A stretch of DNA of 64,000 nucleotides from the NCBI RefSeq assembly GCF_000454545.1, contig NZ_CM002139.1, positions 2,635,436-2,699,435 of the forward strand, given 5' to 3'. How positions within the stretch are numbered: position 1 is the stretch's first letter; every line of letters starts with the position of its first letter. A program made the position numbers and the translations under genes. Below are positions 56,108 through 64,000 of this stretch, one piece after another. This DNA comes from Xanthomonas cassavae CFBP 4642. Its GTDB lineage: Bacteria; Pseudomonadota; Gammaproteobacteria; Xanthomonadales; Xanthomonadaceae. A model generated the notes under the pieces. The model saw only the letters and a program-made list of their open reading frames with translations, was not told the origin of the DNA and searched no databases.

Positions 56108-56626
56108 TCACGGCAGCAGCGGCGGCTTGCCGCGCTTTGCCCGAAAGTAATTGGTCAGCCGCAGGCTCGCCTCGGCCGCAAGAACTCCGCCGGCCACCTG
56201 CACGCGGTGGTTGTGGCGCGGGTCGGCCAGCAGGTCGAACACGCTGCCGCAGGCACCGGTCTTCGGGTCGCTGGCGGCAAACACCACCCGCGCGATACGC
56301 GCATGGATCATCGCCATGGCGCACATCGCGCACGGCTCCAGGGTGACGTACAGCGTGCAGCCGAGCAGGCGGTGATTGGCTAGCCGGCGTCCGGCTTGGC
56401 GCATCGCCACGATCTCGGCATGCGCGCTGGGGTCGTGGCTGGCGATGTTGAAGTTCCAGCCCTCGCCCAGCACTTGGCCCTGCGCATCGATCAGTACCGC
56501 ACCGACCGGGATCTCGTCGTAGTCGCGCTCGGCGCGTGCAGCCAGCTGCAGAGCGTGCTGCATCCACTGCCGGTCCAGCAGCAGCTGCGGCGCGTCGTCG
56601 ATGCTGCACCCGGGCGACACGCTCAC
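56108..56626 (-). CDS. tadA: tRNA-specific adenosine deaminase
   Basis: TadA converts adenosine to inosine at the wobble position of tRNA-Arg(ACG). The 172-residue protein has the zinc motif HAE ([12 protein letters not shown]) and PCAMC ([16 protein letters not shown]), and the C-terminal [13 protein letters not shown] and [11 protein letters not shown]. Its start overlaps mntR's stop by 4 bases, so they are coupled. Confidence 0.95.
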   Translation of the reverse strand: MSVSPGCSIDDAPQLLLDRQWMQHALQLAARAERDYDEIPVGAVLIDAQGQVLGEGWNFNIASHDPSAHAEIVAMRQAGRRLANHRLLGCTLYVTLEPCAMCAMAMIHARIARVVFAASDPKTGACGSVFDLLADPRHNHRVQVAGGVLAAEASLRLTNYFRAKRGKPPLLP

Positions 56627-57090
56627 GCCGCACTGCCGCCCTGGCGATCCAGGAACGCGGCGAAGGCAGCCACCGTGGCCTCGCTGACATGGTGCTCGAT
56701 GCCTTCGGCATCGCGACGCGCGGTGGCCTCGTCGATGCCCAGGGCAAGCAGGAAGCGCTCGACGATCTGATGGCGCTGCCGGCTGGAGGCAGCCAGCGCT
56801 TCGCCGGCCGGGGTCAGGAACACGCCGCGATACGGGCGCTGCACCACCCAGCCATCACGCACCAGCCGCTTGAGCATCTTGGCCACCGTGGGCTGAGCCA
56901 CCCCCAGACGCGCGGCGATATCGACCTGGCGTGCCTCGCCGCCGTCGACCAGCAGATCGGAGATCAGCTCCACATAGTCCTCGACCAGCTCGGCGCGGCG
57001 CGCTTCGCGCACCTGGCGGAAGCTTTCCATATGCACCTGCGCATCGATCAGGGACGGCGTGGCCGCCTCCAGCTTTTCGCTCTTGCCCAC
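56623..57090 (-). CDS. mntR: Manganese-responsive regulator of DtxR family
   Basis: The 155-residue protein is MntR-like: an N-terminal helix-turn-helix ([25 protein letters not shown], recognition helix near residue 72). A dimerisation domain ([32 protein letters not shown]) holds metal ligands in the IVERFL and EGIEHHVSE motifs. It lies divergent from mntH and across from a matching operator, which makes it the likely repressor of manganese uptake. The length, longer than Bacillus MntR, matches proteobacterial MntR. Confidence 0.93.
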   Translation of the reverse strand: MGKSEKLEAATPSLIDAQVHMESFRQVREARRAELVEDYVELISDLLVDGGEARQVDIAARLGVAQPTVAKMLKRLVRDGWVVQRPYRGVFLTPAGEALAASSRQRHQIVERFLLALGIDEATARRDAEGIEHHVSEATVAAFAAFLDRQGGSAA

Positions 57091-57186
57091 CCTTGCCCTC
57101 GTGATTGCGTCCGGAATTGGTGCCGGGATGCGTAGTGTGAGGCACGCGACCGATCAATAGGATTGAATTTGCCAATGCTCAACAGC

Positions 57187-57200
57187 ATAGCAAGTGCTAT
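57187..57200. promoter_or_regulatory. MntR operator in the mntR-mntH intergenic region
   Basis: ATAGCAAGTGCTAT is a palindrome (ATAGCA/TGCTAT with AG between) preceded by C. It matches the ATAGC...GCTAT core of the enterobacterial MntR box. It sits 34 bases upstream of the mntH start and overlaps plausible -10 sequences (TATATC/TATCAT), so MntR would block mntH transcription when manganese is high. Confidence 0.85.
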
Positions 57201-57233
57201 ATCATACGACCAACCCACCGTCTCCGTTCCCGC

Positions 57234-58568
57234 ATGTCCGCCGACAAGCTCGCTGCTGCTCCTTCGCCTGCCCCTTTGACCGGCGGCCTTGGCGATCACC
57301 ACGCCAGCATCGCCGTGCCTGGCAAGGGCCACTGGTGGTTCCGCCTGCTGGCGTTTCTGGGTCCGGGCTACATGGTGTCGGTGGGCTACATGGATCCGGG
57401 CAACTGGGCCACCGACCTGGCTGGAGGTTCGCAGTTCGGCTACCTGCTGCTATCGGTGATCCTGCTCTCCAACCTCATGGCGATCGTGCTGCAGAGCCTG
57501 TCGGCACGGCTGGGCATCGCCACCGGGCTGGACCTGGCGCAGGCCTGCCGGACGTGCTACCCGCGTGCGGTAAACCTGGCGCTGTGGGGGTTGTGCGAGC
57601 TGGCGATCATCGCCTGCGACCTGGCCGAGGTGATCGGCACCGCAATCGCGCTGAAACTGTTGTTCGGCATTCCGCTGACGCTGGGCGCGATCATCACCGC
57701 GGTGGATGTGGTGCTGGTGTTGTTGCTGATGAACCGTGGCTTCCGCGCCCTGGAAGCATTCGTGATGGCCTTGCTGCTGATCATCTTCGTGTGCTTCGGC
57801 ATCCAGATCGCGCTGGCCGCGCCGCCGATTGCGGCAGTGCTGGGCGGTTTCATTCCGCGTGCGCAAGTCGTTACCGACCCGCAGGCGCTGTATCTGGCGA
57901 TCGGCATCATCGGCGCGACGGTGATGCCGCATAACCTGTATCTGCACTCCTCGATCGTGCAGACGCGTGCCTACCCGCGCACCGACACGGGGCGCTGCTC
58001 GGCCTTGCGCTGGGCGGTCACCGACAGCACGGTGGCGCTGATGTTCGCGTTGTTCATCAACGCCTCCATCCTGATCCTGGCAGCGGCGGTGTTCCATGCG
58101 CAGGGGCGCACCGACGTGCAGGAGATTGAGCAGGCGCATGCCCTGCTCGCGCCGATGCTGGGCGTGGGCCTGGCCTCGACCTTGTTCGCGGTCGCCCTGC
58201 TCGCCTCCGGCGTCAATTCCACCGTGACCGCGACGCTGGCCGGGCAGATCGTGATGGAAGGCTTCCTGCAATTGCGGTTGGCGCCGTGGCTGCGCCGCCT
58301 GTTCACCCGCGGCATCGCCATCGTGCCGGTGGTGGCGGTCACCTGGCTGTATGGCGAAGCCGGTACGGCGCGGCTCTTGGTGCTGAGCCAGGTGGTGTTG
58401 TCGATGCAATTGCCGTTTGCGGTGATCCCGCTGGTGCGCTTCGTGTCCGACCGCCAACTGATGGGTGCGCTGGTGGCGCCGGCCTGGTTGGTACGCACCG
58501 CCTGGGGGATTGCGTTGGTGATCGTGGCGTTGAACCTCAAGCTGCTATGGGACACCGCGCTGCACTAG
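57234..58568 (+). CDS. mntH: Manganese/divalent metal transporter, NRAMP family
   Basis: This 444-residue NRAMP carrier imports Mn2+ by proton coupling. It has the TM1 motif [17 protein letters not shown] near residue 62 and TM6 [17 protein letters not shown] near 236, holding the metal-binding residues. There are eleven predicted helices. The N-terminal 30 residues are cytosolic. An operator for MntR lies just upstream, so regulation by manganese is supported by the sequence. Confidence 0.96.
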   Translation: MSADKLAAAPSPAPLTGGLGDHHASIAVPGKGHWWFRLLAFLGPGYMVSVGYMDPGNWATDLAGGSQFGYLLLSVILLSNLMAIVLQSLSARLGIATGLDLAQACRTCYPRAVNLALWGLCELAIIACDLAEVIGTAIALKLLFGIPLTLGAIITAVDVVLVLLLMNRGFRALEAFVMALLLIIFVCFGIQIALAAPPIAAVLGGFIPRAQVVTDPQALYLAIGIIGATVMPHNLYLHSSIVQTRAYPRTDTGRCSALRWAVTDSTVALMFALFINASILILAAAVFHAQGRTDVQEIEQAHALLAPMLGVGLASTLFAVALLASGVNSTVTATLAGQIVMEGFLQLRLAPWLRRLFTRGIAIVPVVAVTWLYGEAGTARLLVLSQVVLSMQLPFAVIPLVRFVSDRQLMGALVAPAWLVRTAWGIALVIVALNLKLLWDTALH

Positions 58569-58978
58569 GAGCGACTGACAGAACGTAGCGAGCAGTCCTC
58601 AGGCGGGTGCGGACGGCGCGGAGAAACCGGAGTGTACGAGTGGTACATGCCGCATCGAGCACCGGCCGCGCCCCGCCTGGCGGTGAGCGCAGTAGTTTTG
58701 TTAGCCGCTCCAAGCGTTGCTGGCAGTGGTGAGATGCTTTACGCCGCAAGATGCAGAGGCCGGCGATCGATGGCATCCAGCCCGCCGTTGCCCTCGGCCT
58801 GCGCCCGGTGTCTGCACATGACTGCGGCCGATCGATCAAGCCATGGCGGCTTTGGCAATCGACCTGATCCACACCACGGCGGTTAAACGGCGCAGAGCGC
58901 ACGCAGATGCAATCTGCATCGCCACTGCAAGCGCTCTGCTGCCGGCATGCACCGGCGTGTCCCTGGCCTGCGTCGCTA
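58569..58978. other. Repeat-like stretch and junction upstream of a broken hydrolase
   Basis: No gene is supported. The beginning (TGACAGAACGTAGCGAG and CGGAGTGTACGAGTGGTACATG) resembles dispersed intergenic repeats that I remember from xanthomonads. The stretch ends where hydrolase homology begins at about 58979, so it may mark a rearrangement scar. Confidence 0.5.
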
Positions 58979-59572
58979 CTGGCGGCAGTGATCGACGCGC
59001 TGGACCTCAAGGACGCGATCCTGGTCGGCCATTCCACCGGCGGCGGCGAGGTGGCGCATTACGTGGGCCGTCACGGCAGCAAGCGCGTGGCCAAGGTAGT
59101 GCTGGTGGGCGCGGTGCCGCCGCAGATGGTCAAGAGCCCGACCAATCCGGGCGGCCTGCCGATGAGCGTGTTCGACGGCATCCGCGAGGGCGTGGCCAAG
59201 GACCGGTCGCAGTTCTACCAGGACCTGACCACACCCTTCTTCGGCGCCAACCGTGATGGCCACAAGGTCACCCAGGGCATGCGCGATGCGTTCTGGCTGC
59301 AGGGCATGCTGGGCGGCCACAAGGGACAGTACGACTGCATCAAGGAATTCTCCGAAGTCGATTACACCCCCGACCTGAAGAAGATCGATGTGCCGGCGCT
59401 GGTGGTGCATGGCGACGACGACCAGATCGTGCCGATCGGTGCGTCGGCCAAGCTGTCGTCCAAGATCGTCAAGAATGCCGAACTGAAGATCTATGCCGGC
59501 GCGCCGCATGGGCTGACCATCACGCACGCCGATCAGTTCAACAAGGATCTGCTGGCCTTTGCTAAGGCCTGA
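58979..59572 (+). pseudogene. Alpha/beta hydrolase (non-heme chloroperoxidase-like), N-terminally truncated
   Basis: The fragment begins [27 protein letters not shown], in pieces of which GHSTGGGE carries the nucleophile Ser. It ends [20 protein letters not shown]. The Asp (HGDDDQIVP) and His (GAPHGLT) of the triad are present. What is missing is the first roughly 85 residues, including HG-GW-PLS, which hold the oxyanion-hole loop. A frame entering from upstream (58907) has unrelated sequence. The fold cannot form without those strands, so the gene is presumably dead. Full-length relatives are about 275 residues. Confidence 0.85.
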
Positions 59573-59596
59573 TTGTTGCAACAAGGCAACACGCCG

Positions 59597-59625
59597 GGCC
59601 GGCTCGCGAGAGCCGGCCTGTGTTT
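59597..59625 (+). terminator. Intrinsic terminator after the hydrolase fragment
   Basis: The stem GGCCGGCTC/GAGCCGGCC (9 bp, loop GCGA) is followed by TGTGTTTTT. It lies 25 bases past the stop. The strong terminator suggests the gene was once expressed. Confidence 0.8.
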
Positions 59626-59629
59626 TTGG

Positions 59630-60090
59630 TCGGTGGAGTCCGCCAAAGGCCAGACCAGGCGTTCGACTCACGTGCGACAGATGCCGCGTGCATGCCCTGC
59701 GCCGCGAATGGGCGTGCGCGACCGTACCCACGCGGTGACCCGTCGCACTGCGCCGCGGGATCCTGTCGCTGGAGACCTGAGCGGCCGGCGCACGCGCCGG
59801 GCGACTGCTGGAAGCAATCGACCTTGTCTCGGTGCAGCGCATGCCCTGACCGGAGCGCAGCGTGGTTAGTCCAGGGCAATGCGGCAGTACGTCGACGCAC
59901 AGGTGCATCCACCCCATCGCCCGCCTCTGCTACCTCCCGGGTCGTACACGCGTGGCGCGCGCGCACCGGGCCGGCAACTTTGCAACGCGGTCGACCATTC
60001 TTGAACGCAAGGCGCGCGGCGCGATCGACCTGCACTCTCAAATGGATCGGCTTGAGCTATCGTATGCACCGCCAGCGGCATGGGGGCCGC
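59630..60090. other. Gene-free stretch
   Basis: I see no gene with family features or codon-like structure on either strand. It precedes the sigma-28-like promoter of the Cache-HAMP gene. Confidence 0.5.
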
Positions 60091-60117
60091 TTCAGCATCC
60101 TTGATGACAGCCGATAA
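60091..60117 (+). promoter_or_regulatory. Sigma-28 (FliA)-like promoter
   Basis: GCCGATAA at 60110-60117 is an exact match to the classic sigma-28 -10 element, with TTCA 15 bases upstream as an acceptable -35 (consensus TAAA). It lies 75 bases before the Cache-HAMP start, which suggests flagellar/chemotaxis regulon expression. Confidence 0.6.
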
Positions 60118-60192
60118 GGGCTACGTCCAACCGCTGCACAGGGCTGCGGCGGCAATCGATTCAATCATTTAAACGCGTTCAGGGGAATTGCG

Positions 60193-61320
60193 ATGCTTCG
60201 TCACTCTTTGCGGGTGCGCCTGCTGTTGCCGGTGCTGGCCTTGGTGCTGGTCGTGGTGGTGGCACTGACGGTCATTCTGGCCATTACCGAAGCGAACCGG
60301 GTCAAGGTCGAAACCGGCGACTCGATCGAGCGCCAGTCGGTGTCGTTGCAGACCTTGTTCGCAGTCACCCGCTCGATGATGCTGGACCGCGTCAATTCCT
60401 CCATGCGCCAACTGCGCAAGGAGGCCAACGCGCAGGGCGCGCCTAGCCTGGGCAACGAGATCCGGGTGGCCGACCGCAACGCCAACGACCTGCTGCTGGG
60501 CCAGCGCGGGCAGGCCAACGTCTTCACCATGCTCGACGACGTGACCGCCATCCACGAAGGCACCGCCACGCTGTTCTCGCGTACCGGCGAGGACTTCGTG
60601 CGCATCTCCACCAACGTCAAGAAAGAAGACGGCAGCCGCGCCATCGGTACCCTGCTCGATCCCAACGGCCAGGCTGCAGCCAAGCTGCGTAACGGCGAAA
60701 GCTTCTACGGCGTGGTCGACATCCTGGGCAACCCGTACGTCACCGGCTACGAGCCGATCTTCGCCGGCAGCGACAAGCGCGTGATCGGCGCATGGTATGT
60801 GGGCTACAAGGCCGACACCCAGGCGCTGGAAAACGTGGTCAGCAGCCGTCGCGTGCTCGAATCCGGCTTCATTGCCGTGTTCGACAGCAAGAACAAGCTG
60901 CGCTTCCAGTCCACCACCGGCGCCACCACCGACACCGCCACCATCGAGCGGATCGTCAAGGACAGCCCGGACGACTGGGTGGTGACCAAGCAGGAAGTGC
61001 CTGATTGGGGCTTCACGCTGGTGTCCGCGTACCCCAAGAGCGACGTCAACGGCGTGATCGTGCGGCAGTCGCTGTGGATCGCCGGCATCGGCCTGCTGGT
61101 GTGCGCGCTGCTGCTCGGCCTGCAGTGGGCGCTGATCTGGAGCCGCGTGTTGCGCCCGATCCAGCATCTGACCACCGTGGCCGAAGAACTCAGCCTGGGC
61201 AAGTGGAACCACACGATCGAAGAGGTCAACCTCAAGGATGAAATTGGTACGCTGGCGCGCGCCATCTCCCGCCTGTCCAACAGCGTCCGGTTGGCCATGG
61301 AGCGTCTCAGCAAACGCTGA
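60193..61320 (+). CDS. Cache-type sensor with HAMP domain, no output domain
   Basis: The 375-residue membrane protein has an N-terminal helix (LRVRLLLPVLALVLVVVVALTVILA). A periplasmic Cache-like sensing region spans about 35-275 (NVFTMLDDVTAIHEGTATLF; GNPYVTGYEPIF). A second helix (WIAGIGLLVCALLLGLQWALIW) and a C-terminal HAMP (about 320-368) follow. It ends just after HAMP; a chemoreceptor would continue with a signalling hairpin of some 250 residues. The ribosome binding site AGGGGA precedes the ATG. A second gene follows after 44 bases and may supply the output. The truncation seems natural because the stop codon closes a clean HAMP end. Confidence 0.85.
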   Translation: MLRHSLRVRLLLPVLALVLVVVVALTVILAITEANRVKVETGDSIERQSVSLQTLFAVTRSMMLDRVNSSMRQLRKEANAQGAPSLGNEIRVADRNANDLLLGQRGQANVFTMLDDVTAIHEGTATLFSRTGEDFVRISTNVKKEDGSRAIGTLLDPNGQAAAKLRNGESFYGVVDILGNPYVTGYEPIFAGSDKRVIGAWYVGYKADTQALENVVSSRRVLESGFIAVFDSKNKLRFQSTTGATTDTATIERIVKDSPDDWVVTKQEVPDWGFTLVSAYPKSDVNGVIVRQSLWIAGIGLLVCALLLGLQWALIWSRVLRPIQHLTTVAEELSLGKWNHTIEEVNLKDEIGTLARAISRLSNSVRLAMERLSKR

Positions 61321-61364
61321 GCCGTTCCATTCGATTTCGCACCAAATGATGCAAGGAAGACGCC

Positions 61365-61988
61365 ATGTCCAATGAATTTCGTCCGCTGATCGAGGTCCTG
61401 CGCGAGCTCAGGGCGCTGGCATTGAAGAAGGCGTCCGGCTTTCTGTTTGTCGTCACCGAAGAAAACCACTCCTGCATCGTCCGCCTCAATGCCGGGCAGA
61501 TCGAAGAAGTGGTGTTCCGCATGCTGCGCAATGATGAGGCGGTGCAACGCCTCACCATGGTCGGCGCCGCGAAGGCCCGCTTCCAGGTCGACCCTGGCGC
61601 CGGCCTGGGCAAGCCCTCGCTGTTGAGCGACGACTCGCGTCAGTGGTTGATGGGCGGCTTCGAACAGGACCTGGGCGGCGCGCCGTCCCCGGTCCGCGCG
61701 CCGGTTGCGCCCGCACCTGTTCCGGCGCCGGTGCCGGCGGCATCACCTGCACCTGCACCGTCAGCCAATGGCGGAAGCGGCGCGCCGGACGAGCGCGTTC
61801 GCGACGCCCTGGAAAAGGTCGCGCTGAACTATCTCGGCCCCATCGCCGGCATGCTCTGCGACGAAGCCTGGGAAGCCTCCAGCGACATCGAGCAGGTCAT
61901 CGGCCAACTGAGCGCCAACCTGGCCACGCCGCAGGAAGGGCAGCGCTTCACGACTGATGCGCGCGCCGCGCTGGCCAAACTGCGCTGA
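61365..61988 (+). CDS. Hypothetical protein, likely partner of the Cache-HAMP sensor
   Basis: The 207-residue soluble protein has an N-terminal part (about 1-100) like a PatA/DUF4388-type ligand-free sensor fold: a helix LIEVLRELRALALKKASG followed by beta strands FLFVVTEENHS and IVRLNAGQIEEVVF. A Pro/Ala-rich linker (about 105-145) comes next, then a C-terminal helical domain with LNYLGPIAGMLCDEAWEASS. The GPIAxxL motif and length recall the DUF8082-like tail found in some bacterial signalling proteins. This is an analogy made by eye. It probably shares a transcript with the Cache-HAMP gene. Confidence 0.6.
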   Translation: MSNEFRPLIEVLRELRALALKKASGFLFVVTEENHSCIVRLNAGQIEEVVFRMLRNDEAVQRLTMVGAAKARFQVDPGAGLGKPSLLSDDSRQWLMGGFEQDLGGAPSPVRAPVAPAPVPAPVPAASPAPAPSANGGSGAPDERVRDALEKVALNYLGPIAGMLCDEAWEASSDIEQVIGQLSANLATPQEGQRFTTDARAALAKLR

Positions 61989-62130
61989 CGCAGCGATGCC
62001 TCACGGCAGGATGCACAACCACACAGCGCGGCAGGGCTGACCAGACATCGCAGCCGACGCCTCGACCAGTCTGCTCACTCAGGCTGGGCGTCGCCGCGCT
62101 TCGATGCTCGCCGCGGCGACGTGGATCCGA
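61989..62130. other. Short gene-free stretch
   Basis: This separates the signalling pair from the end of the broken minus-strand gene. No features are supported. Confidence 0.4.
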
Positions 62131-62534
62131 TCAGGGCGCGGCCGCACACGGAAAGGCTTGCGCCAAGGCGTCGACTACACGCGTTGCTGCGCCTTGGTGC
62201 AGGCGCTCGGCCGGCAGATCGCGTTGAGTAGGTGTAGACCCGATCGACCAGCTCGTGCGCAAGCACCCGCCCGGCCCCGCACCAACGCACACCGCTGGCG
62301 ATATCGGCACCCCCTTCGGTGTAGGCGCGCGCGCATGCTCGAAAGCTGCCGCCGTGCCTGCTCTGGGTGCGCCGGATCGCCCTGCCAGCCCTCCATCGCC
62401 TGCACCAACTCCGCCACGCTGAGGATCCAGGTGCGTCCTAGATCGGGCGGAACCGCCCATGCACCCGGCATTACAGCACACGACAACAACGCGGCCAGCG
62501 TTCGGCAATGAAGTCAGGCGGCAATCGAACGCAT
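62131..62534 (-). pseudogene. Secreted Rap1a/Tai-like protein, broken by a stop and two frameshifts
   Basis: A coherent protein is visible only by joining three frames. From an ATG at 62534, codon 7 is TGA (62514-62516). Beyond it is a signal peptide ending VMPGAWA, followed by VPPDLGRTWILSVAELVQAM and RRQLSSMRA. A slip near 62325-62335, in a GCGCGCGCGC run, shifts to AYTEGGADIASGVRWCGAGR and VLAHELVDRVYTY. A second slip near 62215-62225 leads to LPAERLHQGAATRVVDALAQ and AFPCAAAP, ending at 62131. The order G-x(5-6)-G-x-x-W-C, a long helix, and terminal A-L-x-x-x-FPC is the Rap1a/Tai pattern, a family that includes type VI effector immunity proteins. Independent lesions in a GC repeat argue for decay, though a sequencing error cannot be excluded. 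Confidence 0.7.
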
Positions 62535-62716
62535 ACGCAGTCTCTCAGACGATCGGTGTAGCGCACAGATGCGCAGCCTACCGCGCCAGCATTCGCCCCC
62601 ATCCTAGTGCGGTCGGTCCAGCCGCGATGGCGCGCGGACCGGGATTTCAGTAGTTGGGGCTACGAGCCGGGCACGTTTGGCGCTAGTCTTGCAGTCCATA
62701 TCGCCCAGCCTGTGAG

Positions 62717-64000
62717 ATGACCCTCCCAGCAGCCATCCAAGCCGATCTGTTTCGCCACGTCAGTGCGGAAAAGGCGGCGCTGTACCGTTGCATCATGGGG
62801 TGCTTCGCTGCTGCCAAGCGGCAGTTCCGGCTGCATCTTCGCCCCGATGAGGTTTTGGAGGATGCAGACTGGTCAAAACTGCCCAGCCAAGCCATGCCTC
62901 GGATGGAAGAAGTCCAGACGGCGCTGGCGCAACTGGCGGACTGGGGCAACCTCGAATCCCAGCCAGACACCGCCCGCGTCGCCAGCATCAACGACTTCTA
63001 CCGCGCGCGTTTCGTCTATCGACTCTCGCTGGGCGGCGAGGCAGTGGAGGCCGCGCTGGCAACCTTCAGCCGCACGCTACGCCGACGTGCCGAGCTGCAG
63101 AGCGTCGCGCTCGAGGACATCGCGCTGCGTTTGAAGGCATTGCTGACCCTGGCCGATGCTGCCGAACCAGATGCCGTCAAGGTGCACGAGACCCTGCGCG
63201 ACCTAGTGCGCGTGTTCGAGAGCCTGGCCGACAACGCGCAGGCCTTCATGGCAGGCGTCGGCCGTGGAATCGAACTGCAACACGCCGATGCCGCAGCGAT
63301 ACTCGCCTACAAGAAGCGGCTGATCGACTACCTGGAACGCTTCATCGGCGATCTGGTCGCCCGCTCCGGCGGCATTGCCCAGCACATCCTCATGCTGCAG
63401 TCGTGCATCGACACGCTGCTATGGCTGGCCGCTCAGCGCCAGGCCCGCGACAGCGCGCCGGGCGACGAAACGGAACAACGCGATGCGGTCACGCGCGGCT
63501 GGCACGCCTGGCGCGAACGCTGGACGGGGCTGCGCCGCTGGTTCCTGGCCACTGGCCACGCACCCGCGCAGTCCGAGTTGCTGCGCGCCAAGGCACGTGC
63601 GGCCATCCCGCAGTTGCTGTCGGCCGTGGCCACGATCAACGAGCGCCGCAGCGGACGCAGTGACCGCTCTGCGGATTTTCGAATGCTTGCCGGTTGGTTC
63701 GCCGCCTGCGAGGACGATGACCAGGCCCACCGACTGGCACGCGCAGCGTTCGCGCTCAACCCGGCCCGACACTTCGCGCTGACCCCTGAGCTGGCGTCCG
63801 GCGCGCAGGACCTGCCCGCCAGCACGCCCTGGGCCGAGGCGCCGCCGCTGCGCGTCCACCCGCGCCTGCGCCAATACGGCCAGGCATCGCCACGCGGCGC
63901 ATTGCCACGCGTGCAGACGCGCGAGGCCGAGCGGCAATTGCTGGCCGCCCGGCTGCACGAGGAACATGCGCAAATCGAAGCCGCTCGCCAGCGCCTGGCC
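62717..64000 (+). CDS. jetA: DUF2397 (TIGR02677) protein, Wadjet type II JetA-like, partial at the window edge
   Basis: An uninterrupted frame of 428 codons starts at ATG 62717 and is still open at the last base. It begins MTLPAAIQADLFRHVSAEKA and has YRCIMGCFAAAKRQFRLHLR near residue 22. A long helical middle follows (SINDFYRARFVYRLSLGGEA near 95; QAFMAGVGRGIELQHADAAA near 177). The stretch near 320 reads RSADFRMLAGWFAACEDDDQ and then AHRLARAAFALNPARHF. This order and the D-F-R-x-L-A-x-W-F motif match DUF2397/TIGR02677. In type II Wadjet systems this kleisin-like subunit (JetA) works with JetB (DUF2398), JetC (TIGR02680 SMC-like) and JetD (DUF2399/TIGR02679) to find and cut plasmid DNA. The operon would continue to the right, outside the window. 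The upstream ribosome binding site is weak (TGTGAG). Confidence 0.8.
   Translation, partial: MTLPAAIQADLFRHVSAEKAALYRCIMGCFAAAKRQFRLHLRPDEVLEDADWSKLPSQAMPRMEEVQTALAQLADWGNLESQPDTARVASINDFYRARFVYRLSLGGEAVEAALATFSRTLRRRAELQSVALEDIALRLKALLTLADAAEPDAVKVHETLRDLVRVFESLADNAQAFMAGVGRGIELQHADAAAILAYKKRLIDYLERFIGDLVARSGGIAQHILMLQSCIDTLLWLAAQRQARDSAPGDETEQRDAVTRGWHAWRERWTGLRRWFLATGHAPAQSELLRAKARAAIPQLLSAVATINERRSGRSDRSADFRMLAGWFAACEDDDQAHRLARAAFALNPARHFALTPELASGAQDLPASTPWAEAPPLRVHPRLRQYGQASPRGALPRVQTREAERQLLAARLHEEHAQIEAARQRLA

Noticed and set aside
62075-62508. Three separate small minus-strand genes
   Set aside because: They are pieces of a single Rap1a/Tai-like protein once the frames are joined, so they are reported as one pseudogene.

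Overview
The window looks like a chromosomal segment of a Xanthomonas species. It is GC-rich and carries a zwf-glk-pgl-edd-eda Entner-Doudoroff operon, a comEC-exbB-exbD-msbA-lpxK block, a class III PHA synthase pair beside pssA, and intergenic repeats of the kind I remember from xanthomonads. The assignment rests on gene content and remembered synteny; no database search was possible.

Layout. 1-2.2 kb: unassigned AT-richer DNA joined to a TonB-dependent receptor that has lost its N-terminus. 2.3-8.7 kb (minus): lpxK, msbA, exbD, exbB and comEC, mostly with 4-base overlaps. 8.7-10.6 kb: a gene-poor stretch, then a PRISE-type reductase. 10.6-13.3 kb (minus): lolD and lolC, then ygfX and sdhE. 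13.4-17.3 kb (minus): sdhB, sdhA, sdhD, sdhC and a 56-residue SDHAF4-type assembly factor, with ygfZ divergent from it. 18.3-25.9 kb: a lone sugar-ABC ATPase divergent from the Entner-Doudoroff operon. 26.3-34.1 kb (minus): a tripartite-type RND efflux operon with two permeases and no outer-membrane channel gene. 34.2-35.1 kb: two small c-type cytochromes. 35.2-36.9 kb: a duplicated tRNA-Ala/tRNA-Glu pair and a tRNA-Leu on the other strand. 37.0-41.3 kb: a single-domain response regulator and a 1252-residue hybrid histidine kinase. 41.8-48.4 kb (minus): tex, small proteins, pspC with a HExxH membrane protein, phaC-phaE and pssA. 48.5-50.8 kb: a 3-hydroxybutyrate dehydrogenase-like gene, a Nudix hydrolase and a DUF1249 protein. 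50.9-55.3 kb: ppsR divergent from ppsA-mscS. 55.4-58.6 kb: orn, tadA, mntR and mntH with an MntR operator. 58.6-59.6 kb: a beheaded alpha/beta-hydrolase. 60.1-62.0 kb: a Cache-HAMP protein and a soluble partner behind a sigma-28-like promoter. 62.1-64.0 kb: a wrecked Rap1a/Tai-like gene and the first 428 codons of a DUF2397 protein running off the edge.

Most of the window is housekeeping: lipid A and lipoprotein export, central carbon flux (Entner-Doudoroff plus PEP synthase), succinate dehydrogenase with its assembly factors, PHA storage and manganese homeostasis. The accessory signals sit at the two ends. On the left a receptor gene is broken by a rearrangement. On the right, the DUF2397 gene is the family called JetA in type II Wadjet anti-plasmid systems, so a defence locus probably continues beyond position 64000. 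I found no complete insertion sequence, CRISPR array or prophage.
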